The notes: generated from the sequence alone by a model not told the origin. A DNA stretch of 64,000 nucleotides from Bordetella parapertussis (GCA_945903445.1 CAMDNZ010000001.1:106015-170014); one strand, 5' to 3'; shown: positions 46,269 through 55,036, counted from the first letter of the stretch. A program made the numbers and translations.

Positions 46269-46282
46269 GGCGAACATTCGCC
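46269..46282. promoter_or_regulatory. Perfect 14-bp palindrome upstream of flhB
   Basis: GGCGAA-CA-TTCGCC, 35 nt upstream of the flhB start and just past the cheZ terminator. It could be an operator for the flhBA promoter; no binding protein is suggested by the sequence. Confidence 0.35.
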
Positions 46283-46297
46283 GTGCTGGCATTCTAG

Positions 46298-46340
46298 AAA
46301 ACCCCGGGCTGCACCGATCAGACGAGCAGCGCCGGGTTTT
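46298..46340 (-). terminator. Terminator downstream of cheZ
   Basis: Imperfect 15-bp arms AAAACCCCGGGCTGC and GCAGCGCCGGGTTTT (two mismatches). On the minus strand the hairpin is followed by a short U run. It separates the che operon from flhBA. Confidence 0.7.
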
Positions 46341-46373
46341 GCCCTTAGTTTGGGCGACCGCAGTCGCCGTCAA

Positions 46374-47006
46374 TCAGAAACCGAGACTGGCCAGCAGGTC
46401 GTCGACCTGATCCTGGCTGGTGACCACGTCGGTCCGCCCTGCCGGGTTGACCTGGGGTCCATTGAGCAAACTGTTGGCTTCTTCGCGCTTCTCGGCGGGA
46501 ACGTTATCTAACAGCACTTGCAACAATTCGCTTTCGATCGCACCGATGACGTCCATCATCTTGGTGATGACCTGACCCGTCAGATCCTGGAAATCCTGCG
46601 CCATGATGATTTCCATCAACTTGGCCTGGGTTGCGGCGGTATGCTGAGGCACCTCGGCCAGAAAGCTGCGCGTGTCGGTCACCAGCTCACGCGCTTGGGG
46701 CAACTCCACCGGCTTTTCGAACCATTGCTGCCAGCGCGCATCCAGCGCCTGAGCATCGCGCGCCATACCGTCTTGCAAGGGCTGCGCCTGCTCGGCGGCG
46801 TTCAGCGTCCGATCGGCTGCTTTCTCGGTCATCTGAGCGACATAACGCAGACGGTCGCGCGTGTCCGGAATCGCTTCGGCCGCATCCCGAATAGCCTGAT
46901 CCAGACCCAGTTCGCGCATGCTGTCACGCAGCAACCGGGTGACCGAAGCAACCCGATGCAACAGGTCGCTGGGATTCAGTGTGGTGGTAGGCCATTGCCC
47001 GTCCAT
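46374..47006 (-). CDS. cheZ: Protein phosphatase CheZ
   Basis: Dephosphorylates CheY-P. The 210-aa helical protein carries the active-site segment MAQDFQDLTGQVI (catalytic Gln in QDLTGQ) and the C-terminal CheY-binding peptide DQVDDLLASLGF. ATG 47006 has AAGGGGA six bases upstream; ATG 47012 would leave no spacing, so the shorter start is preferred. Confidence 0.96.
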   Translation of the reverse strand: MDGQWPTTTLNPSDLLHRVASVTRLLRDSMRELGLDQAIRDAAEAIPDTRDRLRYVAQMTEKAADRTLNAAEQAQPLQDGMARDAQALDARWQQWFEKPVELPQARELVTDTRSFLAEVPQHTAATQAKLMEIIMAQDFQDLTGQVITKMMDVIGAIESELLQVLLDNVPAEKREEANSLLNGPQVNPAGRTDVVTSQDQVDDLLASLGF

Positions 47007-47030
47007 AATCATTCCCCTTATTTACAGCGA

Positions 47031-47420
47031 TCAGCCGGCGATTTTCTCGAAAATCTTGTTGAGTTTCTCTTCCAGCGTGGCTGCCGTGAAGGGCTTGACC
47101 ACGTAACCGTTGGCACCGGCCTGAGCGGCGGCCACGATATTTTCCTTCTTGGCCTCGGCGGTCACCATCAACACCGGTAAGTTCGCCAGGGCGGCGTCTG
47201 CGCGAATATTCTGCAACATCACCAGGCCATCCATATTGGGCATGTTCCAGTCGGAGACGACGAATTGGAAGCCACCGTTGCGCAGCTTTTCCAGCCCGAC
47301 CGCACCGTCTTCGGCCTCATCGACATTCTCGAAACCCAGCTCTTTGAGCAGGTTGCGAATGATGCGACGCATCGTCGGAAAATCGTCGACGACGAGGATC
47401 TTGAGGTTCTTGTTCACCAT
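47031..47420 (-). CDS. cheY: Chemotaxis response regulator CheY
   Basis: Single-domain receiver that binds FliM when phosphorylated. From ATG 47420 it is 129 aa, with the phospho-acceptor Asp57 in VVSDWNMPNMDG, the acidic pair VVDD, Thr in MVTAEA and Lys in VVKPF, all at canonical positions. It lies between cheB and cheZ. Confidence 0.97.
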   Translation of the reverse strand: MVNKNLKILVVDDFPTMRRIIRNLLKELGFENVDEAEDGAVGLEKLRNGGFQFVVSDWNMPNMDGLVMLQNIRADAALANLPVLMVTAEAKKENIVAAAQAGANGYVVKPFTAATLEEKLNKIFEKIAG

Positions 47421-47485
47421 AACTATTACTCCGCAGTATTCAAACGGCGCCACGATAGGCAGCCAGGTCAATCAGTGCTACGCCA

Positions 47486-48184
47486 TCACACCCGATGGCT
47501 ATGGTCGCCCAAGCGGGCCAGTATTCTTTCGGTCATGACGCTCAGGCTGGCGATTTCTTCTACCGCACCCAGTGCAACCGCTTCGCGCGGCATACCGTAG
47601 ACGATGCAGCTCGCTTCGTCCTGCGCCAGCGTCGACGCACCGGCCTGACGCATTTTCAGCATACCCGCCGCCCCGTCGCGGCCCATGCCGGTCAGCAACA
47701 CGCCCACGGCGTTGCGTCCGGCCACGGTGGCCGCCGAATCGAACAATACATCGACCGAAGGACGATGACGATTGACCGGCGGGCCTTCGACGAGTTCGAT
47801 CACGTAGTTGGCACCGCTGCGAGCCAGCTTCATGTGCCGCTCGCCGCCTGGAGCCAGATAAACGTGACCGGGCAGCACCCGCTCACCATGCTCGGCTTCA
47901 GTGACGGTTACCGCGCACAGCGTATCGAGTCGCTTGGCAAACGATCGGGTAAAGCCGGCGGGCATATGTTGGGTGATGAGAATACCCGGACTGTTGGCCG
48001 GTAAAGGTTGCAATAGCGCCCGGATCGCCTCGGTGCCACCGGTTGACGCACCCACGATAACCAGCTTCTCCGAGCTATGCAGCGGCACGCGCAGCGCCGG
48101 CGCCGGCTTGTGCTCGGCGCTCGGCGCTCGGCGCGACCGTGCGCTTGACCTGAGCGCGCGCGGCGGATCGAATTTTATCGGCAA
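47486..48184 (-). pseudogene. cheB: CheB methylesterase half, cut off from its receiver domain
   Basis: This frame encodes the complete catalytic domain: Ser in VGASTGG, His in ITQHMP and Asp in LTGMGRDGAAGM, the triad that removes receptor methyl groups. It has no convincing start: the open frame begins within the linker at a TTG and lacks a ribosome site. It continues from APSAEHKPAPALRVPLHSSEK, which joins the receiver half perfectly if one 7-bp repeat unit at 48114-48134 is removed. As it stands it is probably not made, unless by ribosomal slippage or reinitiation. Confidence 0.88.
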
Positions 48185-48554
48185 TCAGACGACTGTAGTC
48201 GAGCATGCCATCGCGAATGCCTAGTTTCGGCTTGGTCACGAAATCGACCGCACCCAGCTCCAGCGCCCGCAATGTGACTTCCGAGCCGCGTTCGGTCAAA
48301 GACGAGACCATGATGACCGGCATCGGCCGCAGCCGCATCAACTTCTCCAGGAAGTCCAGGCCATCCATGCGCGGCATTTCGACATCGAGCGTCAAGACGT
48401 CGGGCGAATGCTGCTTGATCAGCTCGCGTGCCACCAGTGGATCGGGCGCGGTCGCCGCCACGGTCATATCCGGGTGGCTGTTGATGATCTCGGTCATCAC
48501 GCCTCGGATCAAGGCCGAGTCGTCGACACACAGCACGCGAATCGGAGCACTCAT
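48075..48554 (-). CDS. cheB: CheB receiver half (frameshifted CheB)
   Basis: The first 135 residues are the CheB receiver domain (VDDSALIRGVM, Asp57 in LTLDVEMPRMDG, Lys in VTKPKLG). After VAPSAE the frame runs into the extra repeat unit and continues as RRAQAGAGAARAAA before a stop, so the 159-aa product lacks the methylesterase domain. The start overlaps the cheR stop by 4 nt (ATGA). Full-length CheB should be about 355 aa. Confidence 0.9.
   Translation of the reverse strand: MSAPIRVLCVDDSALIRGVMTEIINSHPDMTVAATAPDPLVARELIKQHSPDVLTLDVEMPRMDGLDFLEKLMRLRPMPVIMVSSLTERGSEVTLRALELGAVDFVTKPKLGIRDGMLDYSRLIADKIRSAARAQVKRTVAPSAERRAQAGAGAARAAA
48114..48134 (-). repeat. 7-bp tandem repeat, three copies, in the cheB linker
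   Basis: GCGCCGA x3 on the coding strand (TCGGCGC x3 on the plus strand). Two or five copies keep cheB in frame; three copies shift it. A 7-bp unit is not a multiple of three, so each gain or loss of one copy changes the frame. Confidence 0.92.
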
Positions 48555-49399
48555 CGGGCGGCTCCCGGCGTGAGTTCGTAAACAGTCTGACCGCGCAGGC
48601 GGAACACCGCGCTGATGTAGGTGAAGTTTTCCGAATGGCCGGCAAACAGCAAACCGCCGGGCTTGAGCATGGGGGCGAAACGTTGCAGAATCTGAGCCTG
48701 CGTCGGTTTATCGAAATAAATCATGACGTTACGGCAAAAAATCACATCGAATGGGCCGCCAATGGACCAGCTCGGCGCTAGAAGATTGAGCGGTTCGAAG
48801 ACGACCATATCGGCCACTTCCGGCTTGACTCGCACCCGCCCGGCCTGGGCACCCTTGCCACGCAACAAAAACCGTTGTTTCTGGCTGTCGGTCAGACGCT
48901 CGACCCGCTCCTGCGGATAGACGGCAGCACGGGCCCGCTCCAGCACCTGCGTATCAATATCGGTGGCCAGAACGCTGGCCAGATCGGCTCGGCTGCCCAA
49001 AGCTTCGCGCAGCGTCATCGCAATCGAATAAGGCTCTTCGCCGGTTGAGGCGGCACAGCACCAGACCGACACCGGCGAGGTTCGCGTACGAACGAACTCG
49101 GCGAGCACCGGAAAATGATGCGACTCGCGGTAGAAGGCAGTCAGATTGGTGGTAAGCGCATTGATGAAGCTTTCCCATTCATCGCCATTCTGCGTGCTTT
49201 CCAGCACCGCGAGATATTGCGAGAAGGAGTTCAAGCCCAGAGCCCGCAGACGACGCGATAAACGGCCGTACACCATCTCGCGTTTGTGGCCGCCCAAAGC
49301 GATACCGGCGCGGGCGCGAATCAGTGCCCGCACGCGGTCGAAATCCGCATCCGAGAACGCATACTGGCGCTCTTGCTGCGCGGTGGGCAAATCCAACAT
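48551..49399 (-). CDS. cheR: Chemotaxis protein methyltransferase CheR
   Basis: SAM-dependent methylation of receptor glutamates. The 282-aa protein has the helical N-domain, the beta-subdomain that in enteric CheR binds the NWETF peptide, and the SAM motif VWCCAASTGEEPYSIAM. DVIFCRNVMIYFD is also typical. It is directly followed by cheB; no cheD lies between them or anywhere in the window. Confidence 0.97.
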   Translation of the reverse strand: MLDLPTAQQERQYAFSDADFDRVRALIRARAGIALGGHKREMVYGRLSRRLRALGLNSFSQYLAVLESTQNGDEWESFINALTTNLTAFYRESHHFPVLAEFVRTRTSPVSVWCCAASTGEEPYSIAMTLREALGSRADLASVLATDIDTQVLERARAAVYPQERVERLTDSQKQRFLLRGKGAQAGRVRVKPEVADMVVFEPLNLLAPSWSIGGPFDVIFCRNVMIYFDKPTQAQILQRFAPMLKPGGLLFAGHSENFTYISAVFRLRGQTVYELTPGAAR

Positions 49400-49407
49400 G
49401 GTGGGGA

Positions 49408-49905
49408 TCAGGCAGCAACTTTCTCGACAAGCGCCATTTCTTCGCTGGTCATCAGGCGTTCAATATCCACCAGAATCAGCATGCGCTCGTCGATGGTTCC
49501 CAGCCCGGTCAGATACTCGGCCGACAACATCGCGCCGAACTCGGGCGCTTGGCTGATCTGCGCGCGAGTGAGCATCAAGACGTCGGACACGCCGTCGACC
49601 ACAATACCGACCACACGCTCTTGCAGGTTCAGAATGATGACCACGGTTTGAGCGTTGTACTCGACCCGGCCGAGGTTGAACTTCATACGCAAATCGACAA
49701 TGGGGACGATCACGCCGCGCAAGTTGGTCACGCCCTTGATGAAACCGGGAACGTTGGCGATACGGGTGACCGAACCGGCGTCGTAGCCCCGGATTTCCTG
49801 GACTTTCAAAATGGGGATGCCATATTCTTCATCGCCCAGCGTGAAGACCAGGAATTCGCTGCCCGTGTCTTCCGCACGGCGGTTTTGGTGTCGGCTGTGT
49901 GCCAT
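49408..49905 (-). CDS. cheW: Chemotaxis coupling protein CheW
   Basis: Adaptor between receptors and CheA. The 165-aa protein has a CheW beta-barrel fold (EFLVFTLGDEEYGIPILKVQEIRGY ... VTNLRGVIVPIVDLRMKF). It lies 32 nt after cheA. Confidence 0.96.
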   Translation of the reverse strand: MAHSRHQNRRAEDTGSEFLVFTLGDEEYGIPILKVQEIRGYDAGSVTRIANVPGFIKGVTNLRGVIVPIVDLRMKFNLGRVEYNAQTVVIILNLQERVVGIVVDGVSDVLMLTRAQISQAPEFGAMLSAEYLTGLGTIDERMLILVDIERLMTSEEMALVEKVAA

Positions 49906-49937
49906 GTTGATCTCCGTCAGTGTGCGAGGGCTTCGGG

Positions 49938-52019
49938 CTAAACAGCCACTTCCCGATTGGCGCGCGAAAGCGCGAGAGCGTCCACGATCAGCGCCACGCT
50001 GCCATCGCCCATGATGGTGGCCGCCGAGACGCCGTAGACTTTCCGATAATTCGATTCCAGGTTTTTCACCACCACCTGGTGTTGGCCGACCAATTGGTCC
50101 ACCAGCAAGGCAAAACGGCGCTCCTGGGCCTGCATGATGACCGCGATGCCTTGCGTCGGCTCGGTCTGCGCGCCGTCGATATCGAACACTTGACGCATCT
50201 CGACGATAGGCAGGTAGTCACCTCGAACATGCAGCACTCGTTCGTTGCCGGCGACCGTGTAAATCTGATCGTTGGTCGGCTGGATCGATTCGGTCACGTG
50301 GTTCAGCGGCAAAATGAAGGTCTCGGCACCGACTCGCACCGACATGCCATCGAGGATGGCCAGCGTCAACGGCAGGACGATGCGAGTGGTGGTGCCCCGT
50401 CCGCTACGCGACTGCAACTGCACATGGCCGCCCATATCGTGAATGTTGCGACGCACCACGTCCATACCCACACCGCGTCCCGAAATGTCCGTGACTTGCT
50501 CGGCCGTCGAGAAACCGGGCGCGAAAATCAGCTGCCAGACTTCGTCGTCCGACGCGGCTTCGTTGACCGCGATGCCTTGCGCCCGGGCTTTGGCCAGGAT
50601 GCGTTCGCGGTTCAGGCCTGCGCCGTCGTCGATCACTTCGATGACGATATTGCCACCGCTGTGTGCCGCCGACAGCACCAGTTGACCCGTCGGCTCCTTG
50701 CCCGCGGCAATGCGCTTCTCGGGTGTCTCGATGCCGTGATCCAGACTATTGCGCACCAAGTGGGTGAGCGGATCGATGATGCGTTCGATCAGACTTTTAT
50801 CCAACTCGGTTGCGCGACCGATGGTCTGCAGCTCGATCTGTTTGCCCATTTTTGCCGTCAGATCGCGCACCAGACGCGGGAATCGGCTGAACACGTAATC
50901 CATGGGCATCATGCGAATCGACATGACGGACTCTTGCAGATCACGAGCATTACGCTCTAACTGCTCCATACCATTGAGCAGGCGATCGTGCAGGACGGGA
51001 TCGAGCGTAGACGCAGTTTGTGCCAGCATCGCCTGAGTGATGACCAACTCGCCCACTAAATTGATGATCTGATCGACTTTCTCGACACCGACCCGGATCG
51101 ACGTGGATTCGGCCGACGCAGCAGGTGCAGGTGCCGCACGGCGGTCGTCGGCACGACGATCGCCACCGGCAGCACGCCGATCGACTTCAGGCGCACCGTC
51201 GACCAATGCGGCCGACGGTGGTGCCGCCGCGATGGCCACGATTGCGGGCGTGGCGACGGCAGGCTCTGCAATTGCCGGTGCCGTCGTTTCGGTTGCAGCG
51301 GCCATCGGCGCGGCAGCGCGCGCCGACACGTCTGCCGTCTCGACCCGGGCCGACGCGGCATCGGCGACAGGCTCGTCGGCGGGCAAGGCCTCGCGCCCCA
51401 GACTGAGCTGATCGCCATCGACGATGAAACAGCACACCGCCTCGATATCGTCCTTGCTGCAGGTCGTCTCCATCCACACGGCCAAGCTGTCTGCGGCCTG
51501 ACGAACGGCCAGCACGCGTCCCAAGTTGCCCATCTCTGCGGCGATCGACTGAGCGTCGCTGGCCTTCACACGTGCCACACGTAAGCACACGGGCAACTCG
51601 ACCGCTACGGGCGCTTCGCCTTTGGCGTGTAGGGCGATGGTGCGCAGCATAGTGCAAACACGTTCGAACGTCTCGTCGTCCGGTTCTTGCGATGCGCGAT
51701 ACGCATCCAGTTGGCTCTTCAGCACGTCTTTCGCTTCCAGGAAGGCGTCGACCATATCCGTGCGCAGCGGCAATTCGCCACGGCGGATTTCATCCAACAG
51801 GTTTTCCAGAATATGTGTGGTTTCGGCCAGACGCGGGAACGTGCCGAACGTCGCTGCGCCGCCCTTGATCGAATGGGCCGCACGAAAAATCGCGTTCAAG
51901 GCCTCGGCGTCCGGCGCGTCGACATCCAGTTGAAGCAACAATTGCTCCATCTGCACCAACAGTTCGTCGGCTTCGTCGAAAAATGTATCGTAGAACTGGC
52001 TCAGGTCCAAGCTACTCAT
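49938..52019 (-). CDS. cheA: Chemotaxis histidine kinase CheA
   Basis: The 693-aa kinase has P1 HPt with His49 in RAAHSIKGG, a P2-like segment after residue 140 (CLRVARVKASDAQSIAAEMG), an Ala-rich linker with ERRAAGGDRRADDRR-like repeats, P3 dimerisation (RVGVEKVDQIINLVGELVIT), P4 ATPase with the N-box LVRNSLDHGIE, and P5 CheW-like domain. All core motifs are intact. Confidence 0.97.
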   Translation of the reverse strand: MSSLDLSQFYDTFFDEADELLVQMEQLLLQLDVDAPDAEALNAIFRAAHSIKGGAATFGTFPRLAETTHILENLLDEIRRGELPLRTDMVDAFLEAKDVLKSQLDAYRASQEPDDETFERVCTMLRTIALHAKGEAPVAVELPVCLRVARVKASDAQSIAAEMGNLGRVLAVRQAADSLAVWMETTCSKDDIEAVCCFIVDGDQLSLGREALPADEPVADAASARVETADVSARAAAPMAAATETTAPAIAEPAVATPAIVAIAAAPPSAALVDGAPEVDRRAAGGDRRADDRRAAPAPAASAESTSIRVGVEKVDQIINLVGELVITQAMLAQTASTLDPVLHDRLLNGMEQLERNARDLQESVMSIRMMPMDYVFSRFPRLVRDLTAKMGKQIELQTIGRATELDKSLIERIIDPLTHLVRNSLDHGIETPEKRIAAGKEPTGQLVLSAAHSGGNIVIEVIDDGAGLNRERILAKARAQGIAVNEAASDDEVWQLIFAPGFSTAEQVTDISGRGVGMDVVRRNIHDMGGHVQLQSRSGRGTTTRIVLPLTLAILDGMSVRVGAETFILPLNHVTESIQPTNDQIYTVAGNERVLHVRGDYLPIVEMRQVFDIDGAQTEPTQGIAVIMQAQERRFALLVDQLVGQHQVVVKNLESNYRKVYGVSAATIMGDGSVALIVDALALSRANREVAV

Positions 52020-52050
52020 GGTGATCCTTCAATGCGTCCTACGGACTGCC

Positions 52051-52434
52051 TCAAGCGGCGGCCTCGGGTTGTCCCAGCAATAGCGCCACGGCGTTCACCA
52101 AGATGCCCGGCTCGACCGTTTTACTCAACCACGCGTTAGCCCCCAGCGCCTGCGCCTGCGCCTGTGCGCTCTCGCTCGGTTCGGCCGAAAACACCAGCAC
52201 CGGCAGGCCAGCCAGGTCGGGATCGGCCCGAAGCGCAGCCAGAAAGGCCGCGCCGTCCATGCCCGGCATGGTCCAGTCGGTCACGATCAAACCGATCGAT
52301 TGGGCGCGCATCGCATTCAGCGCCTGCGCGCCGTCGGTGGACAGTACGACCGACCACCCGGCATCGCTCAGGGTGGCCTGTGTGATCATGCGCGACGTCA
52401 CCGAGTCGTCCACGACCAGAATGGCTTGTGCCAT
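52051..52434 (-). CDS. Stand-alone response regulator receiver (second CheY-like protein)
   Basis: The 127-aa single receiver has Asp53 in VTDWTMPGMDG, the acidic pair VVDDS, Ser in VFSAEP and Lys in WLSKTVEP (not followed by Pro). It lies between motB and cheA in the stator-chemotaxis operon. It could be a phosphate sink for CheA or a regulator of the stator; the context does not decide. Confidence 0.88.
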   Translation of the reverse strand: MAQAILVVDDSVTSRMITQATLSDAGWSVVLSTDGAQALNAMRAQSIGLIVTDWTMPGMDGAAFLAALRADPDLAGLPVLVFSAEPSESAQAQAQALGANAWLSKTVEPGILVNAVALLLGQPEAAA

Positions 52435-52436
52435 AG

Positions 52437-53423
52437 TTACTGCGTCTCCCCCGACGGCGCTCGGGGCGACGGCGGCGATGGTTGAGCCCGCGGCGGTCGT
52501 GCCAGCGATTCCACAGTTTCGAGCGCGCTGGGCGCGGCAGAAGAATCGCCACCCGGCGTCGCGTTCGCGGCGGCGGCGTTTTCGGCTTCGATTCTGCGTT
52601 GGGTACGCTGATTCAGCACAACCAGGCTGATACGTCTGTTAACGGCAGCAAAAGGGTCATCTTTAACCAGGCTCATGCTGGCCGCCAAACCTTGTATCCG
52701 GGCAATCTTGCCTTCGTGCATGCCGCCCGCCACCAACTCCTGGCGCGAAGCGTTGGCGCGATCCGCCGACAGCTCCCAGTTACTGTAAGCTTTCTCGCCC
52801 CGGGCATATTGCACCGCGTCGGTGTGACCGGCGATGCTGACCAGATTGGGAATGTCGTTCAATGCCGGACCCAATTCACGCAGGATGTCGCGCATATAAG
52901 GCTGCACATCGGCGCGACCCGTGGCGAACATCGGTCGGTTCTGGTTATCGACGATCTGAATGCGCAAGCCTTCGGTTGTCATGTCGATCAACGATTGCGG
53001 GCGGAAGTTCTTCAGCACCGCGTTGGTTTCGATCAGGTTTTCCAGGCGCTGCTTAAGCGCCTCCAGGCCACGAGTATCGCGCCGCTCGGCATCGGATTGG
53101 GCCTGAATGCGCGCGCCTTGAGCGCGCCGCACATCGCCGTCGTCGCGCAGCGGGTCTTGGCCACCACCCGGCGGAATGCTTTGCTGCGACGCGCTTTGCG
53201 CACCGCCCTCGATTGCCACACGTAGCGGCATCTTGAAGTAGTCGGCGATACCCTTGAGCTCTTCGCGCGGAACGATGCTGATCAGCCACAGCACCAGAAA
53301 AAACGCCATCATCGCCGTAATGAAGTCGGCGTAAGCGATCTTCCAGCTGCCACCGTGGTGCTTCGCACCGCCGCGCGACTTCTTGCGGCGAACGACGACG
53401 CGGTGATGATTGACGGTACTCAT
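52437..53423 (-). CDS. motB: Flagellar stator protein MotB
   Basis: Peptidoglycan-anchored stator subunit. The 328-aa protein has a TM helix with the proton-binding Asp33 (AYADFITAMMAFFLVLWL), a plug/linker and an OmpA-like peptidoglycan-binding domain (NLVSIAGHTDAVQYARGEKA ... NRRISLVVL). The C-terminal 50 residues are Pro/Ala/Ser-rich. Confidence 0.96.
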   Translation of the reverse strand: MSTVNHHRVVVRRKKSRGGAKHHGGSWKIAYADFITAMMAFFLVLWLISIVPREELKGIADYFKMPLRVAIEGGAQSASQQSIPPGGGQDPLRDDGDVRRAQGARIQAQSDAERRDTRGLEALKQRLENLIETNAVLKNFRPQSLIDMTTEGLRIQIVDNQNRPMFATGRADVQPYMRDILRELGPALNDIPNLVSIAGHTDAVQYARGEKAYSNWELSADRANASRQELVAGGMHEGKIARIQGLAASMSLVKDDPFAAVNRRISLVVLNQRTQRRIEAENAAAANATPGGDSSAAPSALETVESLARPPRAQPSPPSPRAPSGETQ

Positions 53424-53432
53424 GCCCTATCC

Positions 53433-54305
53433 TTACCGGCCGCTCGAACTGGCTTTGGCCTGCTTCACGTGGGTCTCCAGCTCAGTGAAGGTCGGACGCA
53501 CCGCCGTATAGAGCACCTTACGACCGAACTCGACGGCCAACTGCGGAGGATAGCCGTTCATGCTGGCCAGCAGCGTGATCTTGATGCACTCCAGCACTTT
53601 TATCGACTCGTCGGTGCAGCGCTCGATGCGTGCGCCCAGGGGACCGACGAAGCCGTAAGCCATCAAAATACCGAGAAAGGTGCCGACCATCGCTTTTGAA
53701 ATCAAGTCGCCCAGGATGGCGGGCGGCTGATCCACGGCGGCCAGCGCCTTGATCACGCCCAGCACGGCCGCGACGATACCGAACGCGGGCAAACCGTCGG
53801 CGACGTTCTGCATGGCGTGAGCCGGAATCTCGCGTTCGTGGCGATAGGTTTCGATGTCTTCGTCCATGAGCGTTTCGATTTCGAACGCGCTCATGTTGCC
53901 GCTGATCATGATCCGCATGTAGTCGGTGATGAACTCCATGACCTTGGCGTCTTTCTTGACCAAAGGAAATTCGCCGAAAATCGGGCTGGACGCCGGGTCT
54001 TCGATGTGCGATTCGACCGCCATCAAGCCCTCGCGCCGCGCCTTGTTCAACAAGGTATACAGCAGCGCCATGAGCTCCATGTAGACCGCCTTGCTATAGG
54101 GCGAGCCTTTTAGCGCGTGCGGCAAGGACTGCATCACCAGCTTGATGGATTTACTACTGTTGGCTGCCAGGAAAGCGCCGAACGCCGCCCCGCCGATCAA
54201 GGTCAGCTCCAACGGCTGATACAACGCCCCTAGATGGCCGCCGAGGCCAACGAAGCTGCCGAATACGGCGACGAGAACAATCAGAAAGCCAATGACGATG
54301 AGCAC
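53433..54305 (-). CDS. motA: Flagellar stator protein MotA
   Basis: Proton-channel stator subunit. GTG at 54305, with GTGGGG six bases upstream, gives 290 aa starting MLIVIGFLIV. With this start Arg90, Glu98 and Pro173 fall exactly at the positions of the key E. coli residues, which decides it over GTG 54317. Four TM helices are present. Confidence 0.96.
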   Translation of the reverse strand: MLIVIGFLIVLVAVFGSFVGLGGHLGALYQPLELTLIGGAAFGAFLAANSSKSIKLVMQSLPHALKGSPYSKAVYMELMALLYTLLNKARREGLMAVESHIEDPASSPIFGEFPLVKKDAKVMEFITDYMRIMISGNMSAFEIETLMDEDIETYRHEREIPAHAMQNVADGLPAFGIVAAVLGVIKALAAVDQPPAILGDLISKAMVGTFLGILMAYGFVGPLGARIERCTDESIKVLECIKITLLASMNGYPPQLAVEFGRKVLYTAVRPTFTELETHVKQAKASSSGR

Positions 54306-54355
54306 AGCAAGCCCCACTTAGCCGGAACATAAAAACCCAGCACGCATATTCGCCT

Positions 54356-54375
54356 CGATCGACGCGTGTCGATCG
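54356..54375. promoter_or_regulatory. Palindrome in the motA leader
   Basis: CGATCGAC-GCGT-GTCGATCG, a perfect 8-bp inverted repeat, just downstream of the proposed motA sigma-28 minus-10. There is no U run after it, so it is an operator or leader hairpin candidate and not a clear terminator. Confidence 0.45.
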
Positions 54376-54380
54376 CTGAG

Positions 54381-54408
54381 ATATGCGCCATTCCTGGGGG
54401 TAGTTTTA
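54381..54408 (-). promoter_or_regulatory. Candidate sigma-28 promoter for motA
   Basis: On the minus strand TAAAACTA, 12-nt spacer, GCGCATAT. This is a weaker match (about 5/8 in each element, one base longer spacing) than those for fliC, flgK and fliD, but it lies in the right place between flhC and motA. Confidence 0.4.
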
Positions 54409-54457
54409 ACGATTGAAACCGATGAGACATGCTGCGCCCAACTGATTCGGACGGAAA

Positions 54458-55036
54458 TCAGTCTCGCTCGGAGGCACGCACGGCGGGCTTGGCCGGGCCT
54501 TTTTCGGCCTGACGTGCCGCTGCACGGGTCTTGCCAGCACGGGGAGGCGGACGGCAGATCGCGCAGACGAAACTGCCTTGCGGATCGTGCGCGTGAGCGA
54601 CAAAGTACCCACCGCACTCGCAGCACTTCGACATCTGCAACATGCCGCTGTCGAAGAATCGCACCAACATCCAGGCACGGGTGAAACTCAACGGAGCTTC
54701 GGCACCCTGCTCCGGTGTGACATGTTCGAGGTAGAGGCGATAGGCGTCGATCACCGCCCGGATACCCTCGACCTTGGTGTGCTTGATCAGGAAACCGTGA
54801 ACGTTGTAGAAAAGCGAAGAATGAATGTTTGGCAGCCAGGTCATAAACCAGTCGACCGAAAAGGGCAGCATGCCTTTCGGTGGCGAGCAGCCGCGAATCT
54901 CGCGGTACAGGCGAGCCAACCGGTCATGGCTGATATCGGTCTCGGCTTGCAACACTTGCAAGCGCGCGCCAAGACGAATCATGTCGCTGGCAAGAAAAAT
55001 GTCGCCAGCTTCTTTGGAAACGCTTTTGGTCGCCAT
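54458..55036 (-). CDS. flhC: Flagellar master regulator subunit FlhC
   Basis: The 192-aa protein starts at ATG 55036 (MATKSVSKEAGDIFL); upstream codons belong to overlap with flhD. It has the conserved FlhC core (DMIRLGARLQVLQAETDIS) and four zinc-binding cysteines (CCECGG and CAIC). A basic tail follows. It forms FlhD4C2, the activator of early flagellar genes. Confidence 0.96.
   Translation of the reverse strand: MATKSVSKEAGDIFLASDMIRLGARLQVLQAETDISHDRLARLYREIRGCSPPKGMLPFSVDWFMTWLPNIHSSLFYNVHGFLIKHTKVEGIRAVIDAYRLYLEHVTPEQGAEAPLSFTRAWMLVRFFDSGMLQMSKCCECGGYFVAHAHDPQGSFVCAICRPPPRAGKTRAAARQAEKGPAKPAVRASERD

Noticed and set aside
54303..54317. GTG 54317 as motA start
   Set aside because: It lacks a ribosome site and would shift the conserved Arg90/Glu98/Pro173 by four residues.
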